From the NCBI RefSeq assembly GCF_006716445.1, contig NZ_VFPA01000001.1:1860001-1924000 (forward strand): 64,000 nt of DNA, read 5' to 3'. Shown in pieces: positions 9,638 through 18,642 of this stretch. The notes under the pieces were generated by a model. The model saw only the letters and a program-made list of their open reading frames with translations, was not told the DNA's origin and ran no database searches. The position numbers and the translations under genes were made by a program. The first letter of the stretch is position 1; each line of letters starts with the position of its first letter. The DNA is from Pseudonocardia kunmingensis. Lineage in GTDB: Bacteria; Actinomycetota; Actinomycetes; Mycobacteriales; Pseudonocardiaceae.

Positions 9638-10645
9638 ATGACCCACGCCAGACCGCTGGGCGCCGACGGGGCCACGTTCCTCGCGGCGGTCCGCTCGGGC
9701 GACCCGGCGCGGTTCGCGCTCATCACGGAGCGCCACCGGCGTGAGCTGCAGGTGCACTGCTACCGGATGCTCGCGAACTACCAGGACGCCCAGGACATGA
9801 CGCAGGAGACGTTCCTGCGGGCGTGGAACAAGCGGGAGTCGTTCAAGGGCCACGCCGCGCTGCGGACCTGGCTGTACCGGATCGCGACGAACGCCTGTCT
9901 CGACTTCCTGGAGAAGCGCAATGACCGCACACCCGTACCGTCCGGGCTGGCGGACCCCGGCTCCGAGGTGCTGTACCTGCAGCCCTACCCCGACCGGATG
10001 CTCCCCGAGGACCCGCAGGAATCGGTGGTGGCGCGGGAGACGATCGAGCTGGCGTTCATCGTCGCCGTCCAGCACCTCCCGCCGCGGCAGCGGGCGGTGC
10101 TCATCCTGCGCGACGTCCTCGGCTGGCCGGCGTCGACGGCAGCCGACGCCCTCGAGCTGACCGTCGCATCGGTGACCAGCGCACTGCAGCGGGCGCGCGC
10201 CACGATGCGCTCGCAGCTGCCCGACCGCCGCCTCGACTGGCGCAGCCCCGCCACCCACGAGCTGTCGGACGACGAGCGCGGCGTGGTGAAGGCGTACATC
10301 GACGCCCATGAGCAGGGCGACCTCGACGGGCTGACGTCCCTGCTGCGCGACGAGCTGCGCTTCGCGATGCTGCCCGAGATGGGCACCGTGCCCATGACGG
10401 CCGAGGACGCGGTGGGCGGCTGGGTCTCCGGTGGGCTCTTCCAGCGCGGCCACGACGACTGGCGCGGTACCACCACGACGGTCAACCGCATGCCGGCCGC
10501 CGCGCTGTACCTGCGCGCCCCCGGCGACCCGGAGTACCGGTTGTTCGCCATCGCGGTCCTGCACATCGTCGACGGGAAGATCGCCGAGCTCACCGGGTTC
10601 GACGCCACCGACGAACCATGGCTGGGCCTGCCCCCGACGCTGTGA
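9638..10645 (+). CDS. ECF sigma factor with C-terminal SnoaL-like domain (SigG/SigX5-type)
   Basis: 335-residue RNA polymerase sigma factor. Region 2 spans about 15-90 (AQDMTQETFLRAW; LRTWLYRIATNACLDFLEKR). A linker has the LQPYPDRMLP signature of the SigG-like subfamily, region 4 (LPPRQRAVLILRDVLGW...SALQRAR) spans about 135-195, and residues about 215-335 form an NTF2/SnoaL-like domain. Such fused domains are thought to act in place of a separate anti-sigma factor, and none is encoded nearby. The ATG is chosen because GGAAGGA lies 9 nt upstream. The gene converges with a reductase gene 16 bp away. Confidence 0.88.
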   Translation: MTHARPLGADGATFLAAVRSGDPARFALITERHRRELQVHCYRMLANYQDAQDMTQETFLRAWNKRESFKGHAALRTWLYRIATNACLDFLEKRNDRTPVPSGLADPGSEVLYLQPYPDRMLPEDPQESVVARETIELAFIVAVQHLPPRQRAVLILRDVLGWPASTAADALELTVASVTSALQRARATMRSQLPDRRLDWRSPATHELSDDERGVVKAYIDAHEQGDLDGLTSLLRDELRFAMLPEMGTVPMTAEDAVGGWVSGGLFQRGHDDWRGTTTTVNRMPAAALYLRAPGDPEYRLFAIAVLHIVDGKIAELTGFDATDEPWLGLPPTL

Positions 10646-10660
10646 AGGCACGAGCCGTGC

Positions 10661-11248
10661 TCATCGCCGCGTCTCGTACCGGGTCAGCACCGCGCCGCCG
10701 GGGAACGTCCGCATCTCCACCAGGTTCAGGTTCACCCAGCTGTCCAGCGCCGTGAAGAACGGCGTGCCGCCACCCACCAGGACCGGGTGGGTGACCAGGG
10801 CGTACTCGTCGATCAGCCCGGCCCGCATGGCCGCCCCGGCGAGCGTTGCGCCGCCGATGCCCATCGGGCCGCCGTCCTCGGCCTTGAGCCGGGTGATCTC
10901 GGCGACCGCGTCGCCGGTGACCAGGCGGGTGTTCCAGTCGACCTCGTCGATCGTCGAGGAGAACACCACCTTCGGCGTGTCCCGCCAGTTCCGCGCGAAC
11001 TCGATCTCCGCCGGGGTGGCGCCGGGCTGCTGGTCGCCGGTCGGCCAGTAGGAGCTCATCGACTCCCACAGCTTGCGCCCGTACAGCGACAGATCGCTCG
11101 CCAACTCGTGGTCGAGCCAGAACTGGAACAGCTCGTCGCTCGGCCCACCGTGCGCGCCGGAGTCCCCGGCGCTCCAGCCGATGTCGTCGCCGGGCGCGGC
11201 GATGTAGCCGTCCAGCGTCAGGTTCATGCCGAAGATCAGTTTCCGCAT
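10661..11248 (-). CDS. Dihydrofolate reductase-like (RibD C-terminal) protein
   Basis: 195-residue single-domain protein of the RibD_C/DHFR-like family, probably an NADPH-dependent reductase of unknown substrate. It has the typical start MRKLIFGMNLTLDGYIA, a central LYGRKLWESM (the family's GRxT-type turn) and the glycine-rich IGGATLAGAAMRAGLIDEY nucleotide site. The ATG has GGAGG at an ideal distance. It converges with the ECF sigma gene. Proteins of this family often lie next to ECF or AraC-type regulators, but no direct partner is evident. Confidence 0.85.
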   Translation of the reverse strand: MRKLIFGMNLTLDGYIAAPGDDIGWSAGDSGAHGGPSDELFQFWLDHELASDLSLYGRKLWESMSSYWPTGDQQPGATPAEIEFARNWRDTPKVVFSSTIDEVDWNTRLVTGDAVAEITRLKAEDGGPMGIGGATLAGAAMRAGLIDEYALVTHPVLVGGGTPFFTALDSWVNLNLVEMRTFPGGAVLTRYETRR

Positions 11249-11376
11249 CGTGCCCGCCTCCTGTGAGTCGATCTCACACGTACAGACGGTCGCGGCGTGG
11301 AAACCTGATCGGTGCGCGATCTGCGTCCGCAGCCGGTCCGGAACGGGATCCGCACGTCGGCTGGGCGTCTGCCGCC

Positions 11377-12123
11377 TCACATCCGGGATCTCAGCACGTC
11401 GAACTCGCAGCCGGGCGCGGACGGGTCGAAGCCGTGCTCGACCAGCCACCGGGCCGCCGTCAGGCTCCGCCACGACCACCACGCGCGGATCACGTCGAGG
11501 TCGACGTCGGTGCCGTAGCCGGCGACGACGTCGGCGAGGTGCTCCTCGTGCCCGAGCGTCAGGGTCGCGAGGTCGAACAGGGCGTCGCCCCGGCTCGCCT
11601 CGGACCAGTCGATCACGCCGGTGACCTCGTCACCGTCGACGAACACGTGGGTGATCTGCAGGTCGCCGTGGGTGAACACGGGTGTCCACGGCCGGAGCGC
11701 GGCCTCGGCGATGTGCCGGTTGCGCGTGACGAGGTCGATCGGGAGCACGCCGTTCGCGACGAGCCACTCGCATTCGACGTCGAGCCGCGCTGCGATCTCG
11801 TCGGGGCTCCGGCCGGGCCACGGGGGCAGTGGCGCGTCGTGCAGCGTCCGAACGGCGGCACCCACCGCGGCCCACGCCGCAGGCGACGCGGGCGACGGCT
11901 CGCCGAGGCGCCCGAGCGCCGTCCCCCGGACGGCGGCGAGCGCGAGCACGGGCGGCTGCCGCCACAGGACCTCCGGGGTCGGGATCGGCGCCATGGCCAT
12001 CGCCTCGACCTCGACGTCGGTGCGCGCCCGATCGGCGTCGACCTTCAGGAACACGTCGCCGACGCGCAGGGTCGCGCGCTCGTCGTGGGCGACGACGACC
12101 TCGACCTCCTCCACGTCGGCCAT
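11377..12123 (-). CDS. Aminoglycoside phosphotransferase (APH)-family protein
   Basis: About 248 residues of the APH/choline-kinase fold. An N-terminal nucleotide-binding lobe (LRVGDVFLKVDADRA, with the lysine that binds ATP) is followed by the catalytic loop FTHGDLQITHVFV (HGDLQ, catalytic Asp) and the metal-binding IDWSEASRG (DFG equivalent). The substrate is unknown; most chromosomal members are not resistance enzymes. Two starts are possible, GTG 12129 and ATG 12123; neither has a clear ribosome-binding site. It is divergent from the histidine kinase gene. Confidence 0.82.
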   Translation of the reverse strand: MADVEEVEVVVAHDERATLRVGDVFLKVDADRARTDVEVEAMAMAPIPTPEVLWRQPPVLALAAVRGTALGRLGEPSPASPAAWAAVGAAVRTLHDAPLPPWPGRSPDEIAARLDVECEWLVANGVLPIDLVTRNRHIAEAALRPWTPVFTHGDLQITHVFVDGDEVTGVIDWSEASRGDALFDLATLTLGHEEHLADVVAGYGTDVDLDVIRAWWSWRSLTAARWLVEHGFDPSAPGCEFDVLRSRM

Positions 12124-12321
12124 CCTCACCGGATGACCACCGCCGCCGCCACGGGTTTGGCGCTCGCGCCACGGCGGACTACGCCCCGACCTTCGCCGGC
12201 CACTGGTTGCGGAGCATCAGAGTGCGTTCGAGCGCGGCGAGGAGCCCCGCGCCGGGCAACGCGACCTTCGTCCACCCGGGGAGGCCGGCTGTGGATCGTT
12301 CGACGGGCTCGGACCGTCCTG

Positions 12322-12351
12322 CCGAAGTCGGAGCGCGGCCTCCGACTTCGG
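12322..12351. promoter_or_regulatory. Perfect 12-bp inverted repeat in a divergent promoter region
   Basis: CCGAAGTCGGAG (12322-12333) and CTCCGACTTCGG (12340-12351) are exact inverted copies separated by 6 bp. They lie 28 bp upstream of the histidine-kinase -10 box and about 200 bp before the phosphotransferase gene on the other strand. A dyad here is more likely a binding site for a dimeric regulator than a terminator, since both flanking genes point away. The response regulator encoded downstream is a candidate binder. Confidence 0.45.
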
Positions 12352-12378
12352 GGGGAGGTGGGCCCGCTGCGGGTTGCC

Positions 12379-12384
12379 TAGGCT
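12379..12384 (+). promoter_or_regulatory. -10 box of a leaderless histidine-kinase promoter
   Basis: TAGGCT ends six bases before the GTG start at 12391 and there is no Shine-Dalgarno, the pattern of leaderless actinobacterial mRNAs. Confidence 0.5.
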
Positions 12385-12390
12385 CGCCAC

Positions 12391-13566
12391 GTGGACGACA
12401 CGACGGGCGCGCGGCGCGGCGCGGTCCGGGACGGGCTCGTCGACGGCGGGCTGGTCGTGCTGGCGGTCACGGCCGGGTTCTACCCGGCCGTCGCCTGGTG
12501 GGCGGGCCAGCCGACGCTGCCCCCATGGCTGCAGAACCTGGACTACGCCGCCGGTGCGATCGGCTGCCTCGCGCTGTGGTGGCGACGCCGCTTCCCGCTG
12601 GTGCTCGCCGTCGTCATGGCCGTGGTGAGCACCTTCTCCCTGTCCGTCTCGGCGGCGGCGCTCATCGCGCTGCTCACCCTGGCCGTCCACCGCCCGGCGC
12701 GGCACACGGCCGTGCTCGCCGTGGCCTACCTGCTCTCCTTCGGGGTCTACCTGGTGCTCCGCCCGGACCGGACGGTGCCCGTGTGGCTGCTGGTCGCGCT
12801 CCAGGTGGCGCTCGTGGTCGGCGTGGCCGGGTGGGGGATGCTCGTGCGCAGCCGCCGGCAGCTCGTCGCGTCGTTGCGCGAACGGGCCGAGGCCGCCGAG
12901 GTCGCGGCCCGGCTGCGGGCCGAGCGCTCCCAGCACGAGGCGCGCGAGGCCCTCGCGCGGGAGATGCACGACGTCCTCGGCCACCGGCTGTCGCTCCTCA
13001 GCGTGCACGCGGGCGCCCTGGCCTACTACCGCGGCGCCTCGGCGGAGGAGATCGCCCGGGCCGCCGAGGTGGTGCGGGAGAACGCCCGCCGCGCCCTGCA
13101 GGACCTGCGCGAGGTGATCGGCGTCCTGCGCACCCCCGAGCGGGACCGCCCGCTGCCCGGCGTCGAGGACGTCGTCGAGCTGGTCGACGAGACCCGGCGT
13201 GCCGGCACCCCGGTCGAGCTGCGGGACGTCAGCGGCGTGACGCCCGGTGGCCGAGCCGTCCCCGCGACGGTGGGCCGCACGCTCTACCGGCTCGTCCAGG
13301 AGGGTCTGACCAACGCCCGCAAGCACGCCCCCGGCGCGCCCGTCCTCGTCCGGATCACCGGGGACCCCGGTGACCACCTGAGCGTCGAGGTCATCAACGC
13401 CCGGCCGCCGCTGGCGCCGCCCGCGGGCGTCGCTCCCGCGATCGGTTCCGGGGAGGGGCTGCGCGGGCTGGCCGAGCGGGCCACGCTCGTCGGCGGGCGG
13501 CTCGAGCACGGGCCGACCCGGACCGGCGGGTGGCGGCTGGGCATGAGGCTACGGTGGCCGGCGTGA
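12391..13566 (+). CDS. Two-component sensor histidine kinase (HisKA_3, NarL/DesK type)
   Basis: 391 residues. The N-terminal half has four to five membrane helices (about 20-150) with little outside loop, so it probably senses something in or at the membrane. A coiled coil (155-185) leads to the dimerisation and phospho-acceptor helix REMHDVLGHRLSLL with His193. The HATPase domain shows QEGLTNARKHA (N box) and GSGEGLRGLAERA (G box). The response regulator follows with a 4-nt GTGA overlap. Its target and stimulus are not evident; the flippase gene downstream is a possible target. Confidence 0.92.
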   Translation: MDDTTGARRGAVRDGLVDGGLVVLAVTAGFYPAVAWWAGQPTLPPWLQNLDYAAGAIGCLALWWRRRFPLVLAVVMAVVSTFSLSVSAAALIALLTLAVHRPARHTAVLAVAYLLSFGVYLVLRPDRTVPVWLLVALQVALVVGVAGWGMLVRSRRQLVASLRERAEAAEVAARLRAERSQHEAREALAREMHDVLGHRLSLLSVHAGALAYYRGASAEEIARAAEVVRENARRALQDLREVIGVLRTPERDRPLPGVEDVVELVDETRRAGTPVELRDVSGVTPGGRAVPATVGRTLYRLVQEGLTNARKHAPGAPVLVRITGDPGDHLSVEVINARPPLAPPAGVAPAIGSGEGLRGLAERATLVGGRLEHGPTRTGGWRLGMRLRWPA

Positions 13567-14264
13567 GCCAGGCCCCGCCGCCGATCCCGCCGCCGACCGA
13601 GCCGACCATCGACGTGCTCGTCGCCGACGACGACCCGGTCGTCCGCTTCGGGCTGGCCATGATGCTGCGGGGCGCGGCCGACCTGCGGGTGGTCGCCGAG
13701 GCCGGGGACGGCGCGGAGGCGATCGAGCTGGCCGCCCACCATCGGCCGCACGTGGTCCTGATGGACATCCGGATGCCCGGCACCGACGGGATCACCGCGA
13801 CCGAGACCATCAGGGCACGGACCCCCGCGACGCAGGTCGTCGTGCTCACCACCTTCGACGCCGACGCGCACGTCCTGCGCGCCCTGCGGGCCGGGGCGGC
13901 CGGGTTCCTGGTCAAGGACACCCCGCCGGACGAGCTCGTCGTCGCCATCCGGCACGCCGCGCAGGGGCGGCCCGTGCTCTCCCCGGACGTGACCCGCCGG
14001 CTCATCGACCGCGTCGCGGGCGCCGACCAGGACACCCGCCGCGACGCGGCCCGCCGCAAGCTCGACTCCCTCGCCGGACGGGAGCGCGCCGTCGCGATCG
14101 AGATCGGCGCGGGACGGTCCAACGCGGAGATCGCCGCGCGCCACCACATCGGCCTGGCCACCGTCAAGACGCACGTGTCCGCGATCTTCACCAAGCTCGA
14201 CCTCACCAACCGCGTGCAGGTGGCCCTGCTCGTGCACGACGCGGCGCTCGACGCGCAACGCTGA
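13563..14264 (+). CDS. LuxR/NarL-family response regulator
   Basis: 233 residues. Receiver domain with the acidic pair in VADDDPVVRFG, phospho-acceptor D68 in VVLMDIRMPG and the conserved Lys in GFLVKDTPPDE; C-terminal LuxR helix-turn-helix (SNAEIAARHHIGLATVKTHVS). The start of the LuxR domain, LAGRERAVAIEI, deviates slightly from the usual LTxREREVL. The GTG start at 13563 overlaps the kinase stop; an upstream in-frame codon at 13530 would lie inside the kinase gene and is less likely. Confidence 0.92.
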   Translation: MSQAPPPIPPPTEPTIDVLVADDDPVVRFGLAMMLRGAADLRVVAEAGDGAEAIELAAHHRPHVVLMDIRMPGTDGITATETIRARTPATQVVVLTTFDADAHVLRALRAGAAGFLVKDTPPDELVVAIRHAAQGRPVLSPDVTRRLIDRVAGADQDTRRDAARRKLDSLAGRERAVAIEIGAGRSNAEIAARHHIGLATVKTHVSAIFTKLDLTNRVQVALLVHDAALDAQR

Positions 14265-14378
14265 GCGCAGGAGAGCGGAGAGACCCGACCCGGCGGGCAA
14301 CCGCGGGCCGTGCCCGGACGTCTACCCTGCGGACGCGCAACAGCCATTGCGACCGTACTCAGCGACGGAAGGACGCAC

Positions 14379-16028
14379 GTGCCGGACGACGCCCGCTTCG
14401 TCCACACCGACTCCGTGCACGAACCGCGCGTCCCGCGCCGGGGCCACGGGACGCACCGCCCGGAACGGCCTCGCGCCGCGGGGCCGGGTCGTGCGCCCGC
14501 GGGACCACGCCATCCCGGACCGCACGACCGGGTCCTCCCGCACCCGCCGCCCGCGGCCGGGCGGTCCGCACCCGGGACCCGACGCCCGCACCCGGTGGAT
14601 CCGCCGACCTTCCGGATGCCGATCCCCGTGCCCGGCGAGCTGCGCGCCACCCCGCCGCGCGCCGAGCACGTGCTCTGCGCGCTCGTGACCGAACCGCTCA
14701 CCGTGGTCCTGCCGCCCGTCCGGCGCCGCGGCGAGGAGCCGCCGTCCGGCACGGGGCCGCGGCGCGGCGGGCTGGGCGAGGGGCTGGCACTGTCGATCAG
14801 CTCCGGGCTCGGCGCGCTGGCCGGGCTGGCGAGCTGGCTGATCGCCGCGCGCCTGCTGCCACAGGCCCAGTTCGGGCTCGCCGCCGCGGTGGTCTCGGCG
14901 TTCATGCTGGTCGGGGGCATCTCCCAGCTGAACCTCGGGCTGGCCCTGATGCGGTGGCTCCCCGTCGCGGGCCGGCACGTCGGCACGCTGGTGTGGCGGA
15001 GCCTGCTCGTGATCATGCCGCTGGCCGGGGTCGCCGGGTTCGGGTACGTGCTGGCGGTTCCCGCGCTGGCCCGCACCGCGGCGGGGCCCGACGGCCCGCT
15101 CCTGGCCGGCACGGCGGTGTTCACCGTGGCCGCCGCGGCGTGGGGCGCGTTCGTCGTCCACGACTACGTCCTGGTCGCGATCGGCCGGCCGTGGTGGAGC
15201 GTGTGGCGCAACGGCCTGTTCGCGGTGGTCCGCATCGGCCTGCTGGTCGTGCTGGGGTCCGCACTGGGCGCGCAGGGCGTCGTGCTCTCGTGGGCCGGCC
15301 CGCTCGTGGTGTGGATCGCGGTGGGCTCGCTGGTGCTGGTGGTGGCGGTGCGGCGCCACGCCCGGGGGAGCACCGGTGGCACCGTGCCGAGCCGCAGCGA
15401 GGTGGTGGGCTTCCTCGGCCCGACCTGGCTCGCGCAGATCGGCAACACCCTCCTGCTCAACCAGGTGCCGTTGCTGGTCATCCTCCGGTTCGGCCCCGAG
15501 TCCGGCGCGGCGTTCTTCATCGCCTGGCAGGCCACGGTCGTGGTGGAGACGGCGGCCACCTACTTCACGCACTCGCTGTCGGCCGCCTGCGCGCGGGCCC
15601 CGGAGCGCGCCCGCGAGCTCACGTCGTCCTCGCGCCGGCAGATGCTCATGATCTTCCTTCCGCTCCTCGCCCTCGGAGCCCTGCTGGCCGGTCCGGGCCT
15701 GTCGATCTTCGGGCCGGGCTACACCGCGACGGCCGAGGTGCTGCGGCTGCTCCTGCTCGGCCAGGCCTTCCGCCTGCTCGTGGTGCACGAGCTGGGGGTG
15801 CGCACCGCCGCCGGCCGGGGGGTGGCCTACGCCCGGCTGCACCTGTCGAGCACGGTGCTGGTGCTGCTGGCCGTCGTCCTGGCGCCGGTGCCTGCCGAGG
15901 GGGGCGCGGGCGCCGCCCTCCTGCCGGTCGCGTGGGGCTACGTCGCCGTCCAGGTGCTCTGCGCGGCGCACGTGGTGCTCGTCCGGGTGCTGGGGCGGAG
16001 GCGGGCGGGCCGCCCCGCCAGTTCATGA
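14379..16028 (+). CDS. Polysaccharide/lipid flippase-like membrane protein with long Arg/Pro-rich N-terminus
   Basis: 549 residues. From about residue 150 there are roughly 12-14 membrane helices of the MOP (Wzx/MurJ-like) exporter superfamily, with the first-helix pattern LASWLIAARLLPQAQFGLAAAV typical of Wzx. The first 130 residues are Arg, Pro and His-rich, without known domain, and probably cytoplasmic and disordered. The GTG start is supported by GGAAGGA 7 nt upstream. It presumably flips lipid-linked saccharides across the membrane, but no glycan gene set surrounds it. Its last 6 nt overlap the end of a convergent MFS gene. Confidence 0.75.
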   Translation: MPDDARFVHTDSVHEPRVPRRGHGTHRPERPRAAGPGRAPAGPRHPGPHDRVLPHPPPAAGRSAPGTRRPHPVDPPTFRMPIPVPGELRATPPRAEHVLCALVTEPLTVVLPPVRRRGEEPPSGTGPRRGGLGEGLALSISSGLGALAGLASWLIAARLLPQAQFGLAAAVVSAFMLVGGISQLNLGLALMRWLPVAGRHVGTLVWRSLLVIMPLAGVAGFGYVLAVPALARTAAGPDGPLLAGTAVFTVAAAAWGAFVVHDYVLVAIGRPWWSVWRNGLFAVVRIGLLVVLGSALGAQGVVLSWAGPLVVWIAVGSLVLVVAVRRHARGSTGGTVPSRSEVVGFLGPTWLAQIGNTLLLNQVPLLVILRFGPESGAAFFIAWQATVVVETAATYFTHSLSAACARAPERARELTSSSRRQMLMIFLPLLALGALLAGPGLSIFGPGYTATAEVLRLLLLGQAFRLLVVHELGVRTAAGRGVAYARLHLSSTVLVLLAVVLAPVPAEGGAGAALLPVAWGYVAVQVLCAAHVVLVRVLGRRRAGRPASS

Positions 16029-17240
16029 TCCGCGACGTTCGCGCCTGCCGGGGACGCTGCCTGCGGCGAGCACGGCGGCGAGCGCGGCCAGCCCGGCCAG
16101 TAGCGCGAACACCGCCGGGTAGCCGCCGAGGACCTCCGACAGCGCCGCGCCTGCCCAGGGTGCGAGCGCGGTGGCGACCGTGGCGGGTGCGGCGAGGATC
16201 CCGTTGAGCCTGCCGTAGTGGGCCGCACCCCAGCGGTCGCTGACGGCGGTGGCCTGCAGCAGCGTGAACACGCCACGGGCGGCTCCTGCGAGCATGGCCG
16301 CGGCGACGAGCAGCAGTGCCGGACCGGGGAGGACCGCGAGCAGCGCGGTCGCCGCCGCGGTGGCGCCGAGGATGAGCACGCCCCGCAGGCGGACACCGAC
16401 CCGGCGGACGAGGAGGCCGTAGCCGAGCCGGCCGAGCACCTGCCCGACGCCGCCGAGCCCCAGGGCCCAGGCCGCTCCGGTGGTCGTCATGCCGCGCTCG
16501 ATGAACAGGGGGACCTGGTTGACGACCACGGCGAACGCCGCGAACGTCCCGAGCGCGACCGCGGCGACCAGCAGGACGAAGGGGCGGCTGCGCGCGACCG
16601 CGCGGGGGTCGGTGTCGGTGTCCGCGGGGACCTCGGCGGGGTCGGGCCGCGGCCAGGGGCCGCGCAGGCCGAACAGGTGCGCAGGGACGGTGACCGCGGC
16701 GAGCACGACGGCGAGCACGAGGTAGGCCCCGCGCCATCCCAGTGGCTCGGCGAGCGCGGCGGTCAGCGGGGCGAAGATCGTGCTCGCGAGGCCGGCCAGC
16801 AGCGTGACGGTCGTGAGGGCGGTGACCCGGCGGGGACCCCACCAGCGGGTCAGCGCCGCGAACGCGGGCTGGTAGAGCACGCCCGCCATGGCGACGCCGG
16901 CCAGCGCCCAGGCCGCGAAGAACCAGGGCAGCGACGGCGCGGTGGCGATGCCGAGCACCGCGGGCACCGCGACGACCGATCCGGAGGTCATGACCAGCCG
17001 GGGTCCGAGCCGGTCGAGCCAGCGCCCGGCCGGGACCCCGACGAGGGCCGACACCACCAGGGCGAGGGAGAAGGCGGCGGTGATCGTGGTGATCGACCAG
17101 CCGGTGTCGGCGGCGATACCGGGAGCGAGCACCGGGAAGGCGTAGTAGAGCACGCCCCAGCTGGTGATCTCGGTGCCGCACAGCACGGCGAGCACGCGGC
17201 GGAGGCCGGCACGGGACAGCGCGCCGGGCTCCGTGGTCAT
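16023..17240 (-). CDS. MFS transporter
   Basis: 405 residues with 12 predicted membrane helices and a central cytoplasmic loop around residue 190-210 (Pro/Asp-rich). The first half has GRWLDRLGPR between helices 2 and 3, the MFS motif A. It resembles the CynX/NimT and oxalate-formate antiporter-like group, with SWGVLYYAFPVLAPGI in helix 1 seen in many monocarboxylate-type MFS proteins. Substrate unknown. The ATG at 17240 has GGAG close upstream. It is divergent from the flavin monooxygenase gene (145 bp), which may mark a linked function. Confidence 0.85.
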   Translation of the reverse strand: MTTEPGALSRAGLRRVLAVLCGTEITSWGVLYYAFPVLAPGIAADTGWSITTITAAFSLALVVSALVGVPAGRWLDRLGPRLVMTSGSVVAVPAVLGIATAPSLPWFFAAWALAGVAMAGVLYQPAFAALTRWWGPRRVTALTTVTLLAGLASTIFAPLTAALAEPLGWRGAYLVLAVVLAAVTVPAHLFGLRGPWPRPDPAEVPADTDTDPRAVARSRPFVLLVAAVALGTFAAFAVVVNQVPLFIERGMTTTGAAWALGLGGVGQVLGRLGYGLLVRRVGVRLRGVLILGATAAATALLAVLPGPALLLVAAAMLAGAARGVFTLLQATAVSDRWGAAHYGRLNGILAAPATVATALAPWAGAALSEVLGGYPAVFALLAGLAALAAVLAAGSVPGRRERRGS

Positions 17241-17385
17241 CGCTCCAGCGTGCAACAGCGGATCCACGGCGGCCCGCTCAGGGTGCGCCCCGCCGGCGCG
17301 ACCGGATGGTGCGCCACCGCGGCACTGGTGCGATCCCGGCGCCTGCGCCAAGGTGGACCTCTCTGGCCACGTCGGGGGGACGACC

Positions 17386-18630
17386 ATGAGGGTTGTGATC
17401 ATCGGCGCCGGTATCGGTGGGCTCACCACCGCGCTCCGGCTGCACCGAGCGGGCGTCGAGTGCACCGTCCACGAGCAGAGCACGCAGATCAGCGCGCTGG
17501 GCGTCGGGATCAACGTCCTGCCGCACGCGGTCCGCGACCTCGCGGAGCTCGGGCTGCTGGAGCGGTTGGACGCCGCGGCGGTCCGCACCAAGGAGCTGCT
17601 CTACCTGCACCGGCTGGGCCCGCAGATCATGGTCAAGCCGTGCGGGCTCGACGCGGGGTTCGCGCTGCCCCAGCTGTCCTTCCACCGCGGCCGGCTGCAG
17701 GCGGTGCTGCTGGCGGCGGTGCGGGAGCGGCTCGGGCCCGACGCCGTGCGCACGGGCCACCGGCTCGTCGGGTTCGACCAGGACGCGGACGGGGTGCGGG
17801 CCCGGTTCGCCGACCGGCACGGCGAGCCGCTGGGCGAGGCGCGCGGCGACGTGCTCGTCGCCGCGGACGGCATCCACTCGACGGTGCGCGCCACGCTGTT
17901 CCCCGACGAGGGAGCACCGCGCTGGAACGGCGTGATGATGTGGCGGGGGGCCACGGACTGGCCGGAGTACCTCACCGGCCGCTCGATGATCATCGCGGGT
18001 GGCACGGCCGCGAAGCTCGTGATCTACCCGATCGGCGAGGGGCGCGAGCCGGGCACGAAGCTGACGAACTGGGCGGTCTGCATCCTGACCGGCACGCCCG
18101 GCGACCCGCCGCCCGAACGCCAGGACTGGTCGCGGCGCGCGGAGGCGGCCGACGTGGAACCGCACATCGACCGGTTCCGGGTGCCGCACCTCGACCACGC
18201 CGCGCTGGTGCGGGCGACGCCCGAGTTCTTCGAGTTCCCGATGTGCGACCGCGACCCGCTCCCGCACTGGACGCGCGGACGCGTGACGCTGCTCGGCGAC
18301 GCCGCCCACCCGATGTACCCGATGGGCTCGAACGGCGCGGGCCAGGCGATCCTCGACGCCACCAGCATCGGGCGCCACCTGGCCGCGCACGCCGACCCGG
18401 CGGCGGCGCTGCAGGCCTACGAGGACGAGCGGCTCCCGGCCACCAGCGAGGTCGTGCTCCGCAACCGCATCGGCGGCCCGGAGGGCGTGATCGACGAGGT
18501 GGAACGCCGGGCCCCCGACGGCTTCGACCGGTTGGAGGACGTCATCGACGCCGCCGAGCTGGACGCCGTCGTCAGCGGCTACGCCCGGGCCGCCGGGGCG
18601 GACCGGAGCCAGGTGAACCGGACGCCCTGA
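17386..18630 (+). CDS. FAD-dependent aromatic-ring monooxygenase-like protein
   Basis: 414-residue class A flavoprotein hydroxylase (PHBH fold). The FAD-binding GAGIGG lies at residues 7-12, the DG motif in ADGIHSTVR near 165, and the second FAD motif GDAAHP about residue 305 followed by GSNGAGQAI. This organisation matches the salicylate hydroxylase/UbiH group and annotated 'flavin-dependent oxidoreductases'; the substrate cannot be told. The ATG has GGGGGA upstream. It converges with a cupin gene 12 bp away. Confidence 0.88.
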   Translation: MRVVIIGAGIGGLTTALRLHRAGVECTVHEQSTQISALGVGINVLPHAVRDLAELGLLERLDAAAVRTKELLYLHRLGPQIMVKPCGLDAGFALPQLSFHRGRLQAVLLAAVRERLGPDAVRTGHRLVGFDQDADGVRARFADRHGEPLGEARGDVLVAADGIHSTVRATLFPDEGAPRWNGVMMWRGATDWPEYLTGRSMIIAGGTAAKLVIYPIGEGREPGTKLTNWAVCILTGTPGDPPPERQDWSRRAEAADVEPHIDRFRVPHLDHAALVRATPEFFEFPMCDRDPLPHWTRGRVTLLGDAAHPMYPMGSNGAGQAILDATSIGRHLAAHADPAAALQAYEDERLPATSEVVLRNRIGGPEGVIDEVERRAPDGFDRLEDVIDAAELDAVVSGYARAAGADRSQVNRTP

Positions 18631-18642
18631 ACCCGGGCGCGG

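Noticed and set aside
11377-12123. Aminoglycoside resistance gene
   Set aside because: It has the APH fold, but the family is broad and nothing indicates antibiotic modification.
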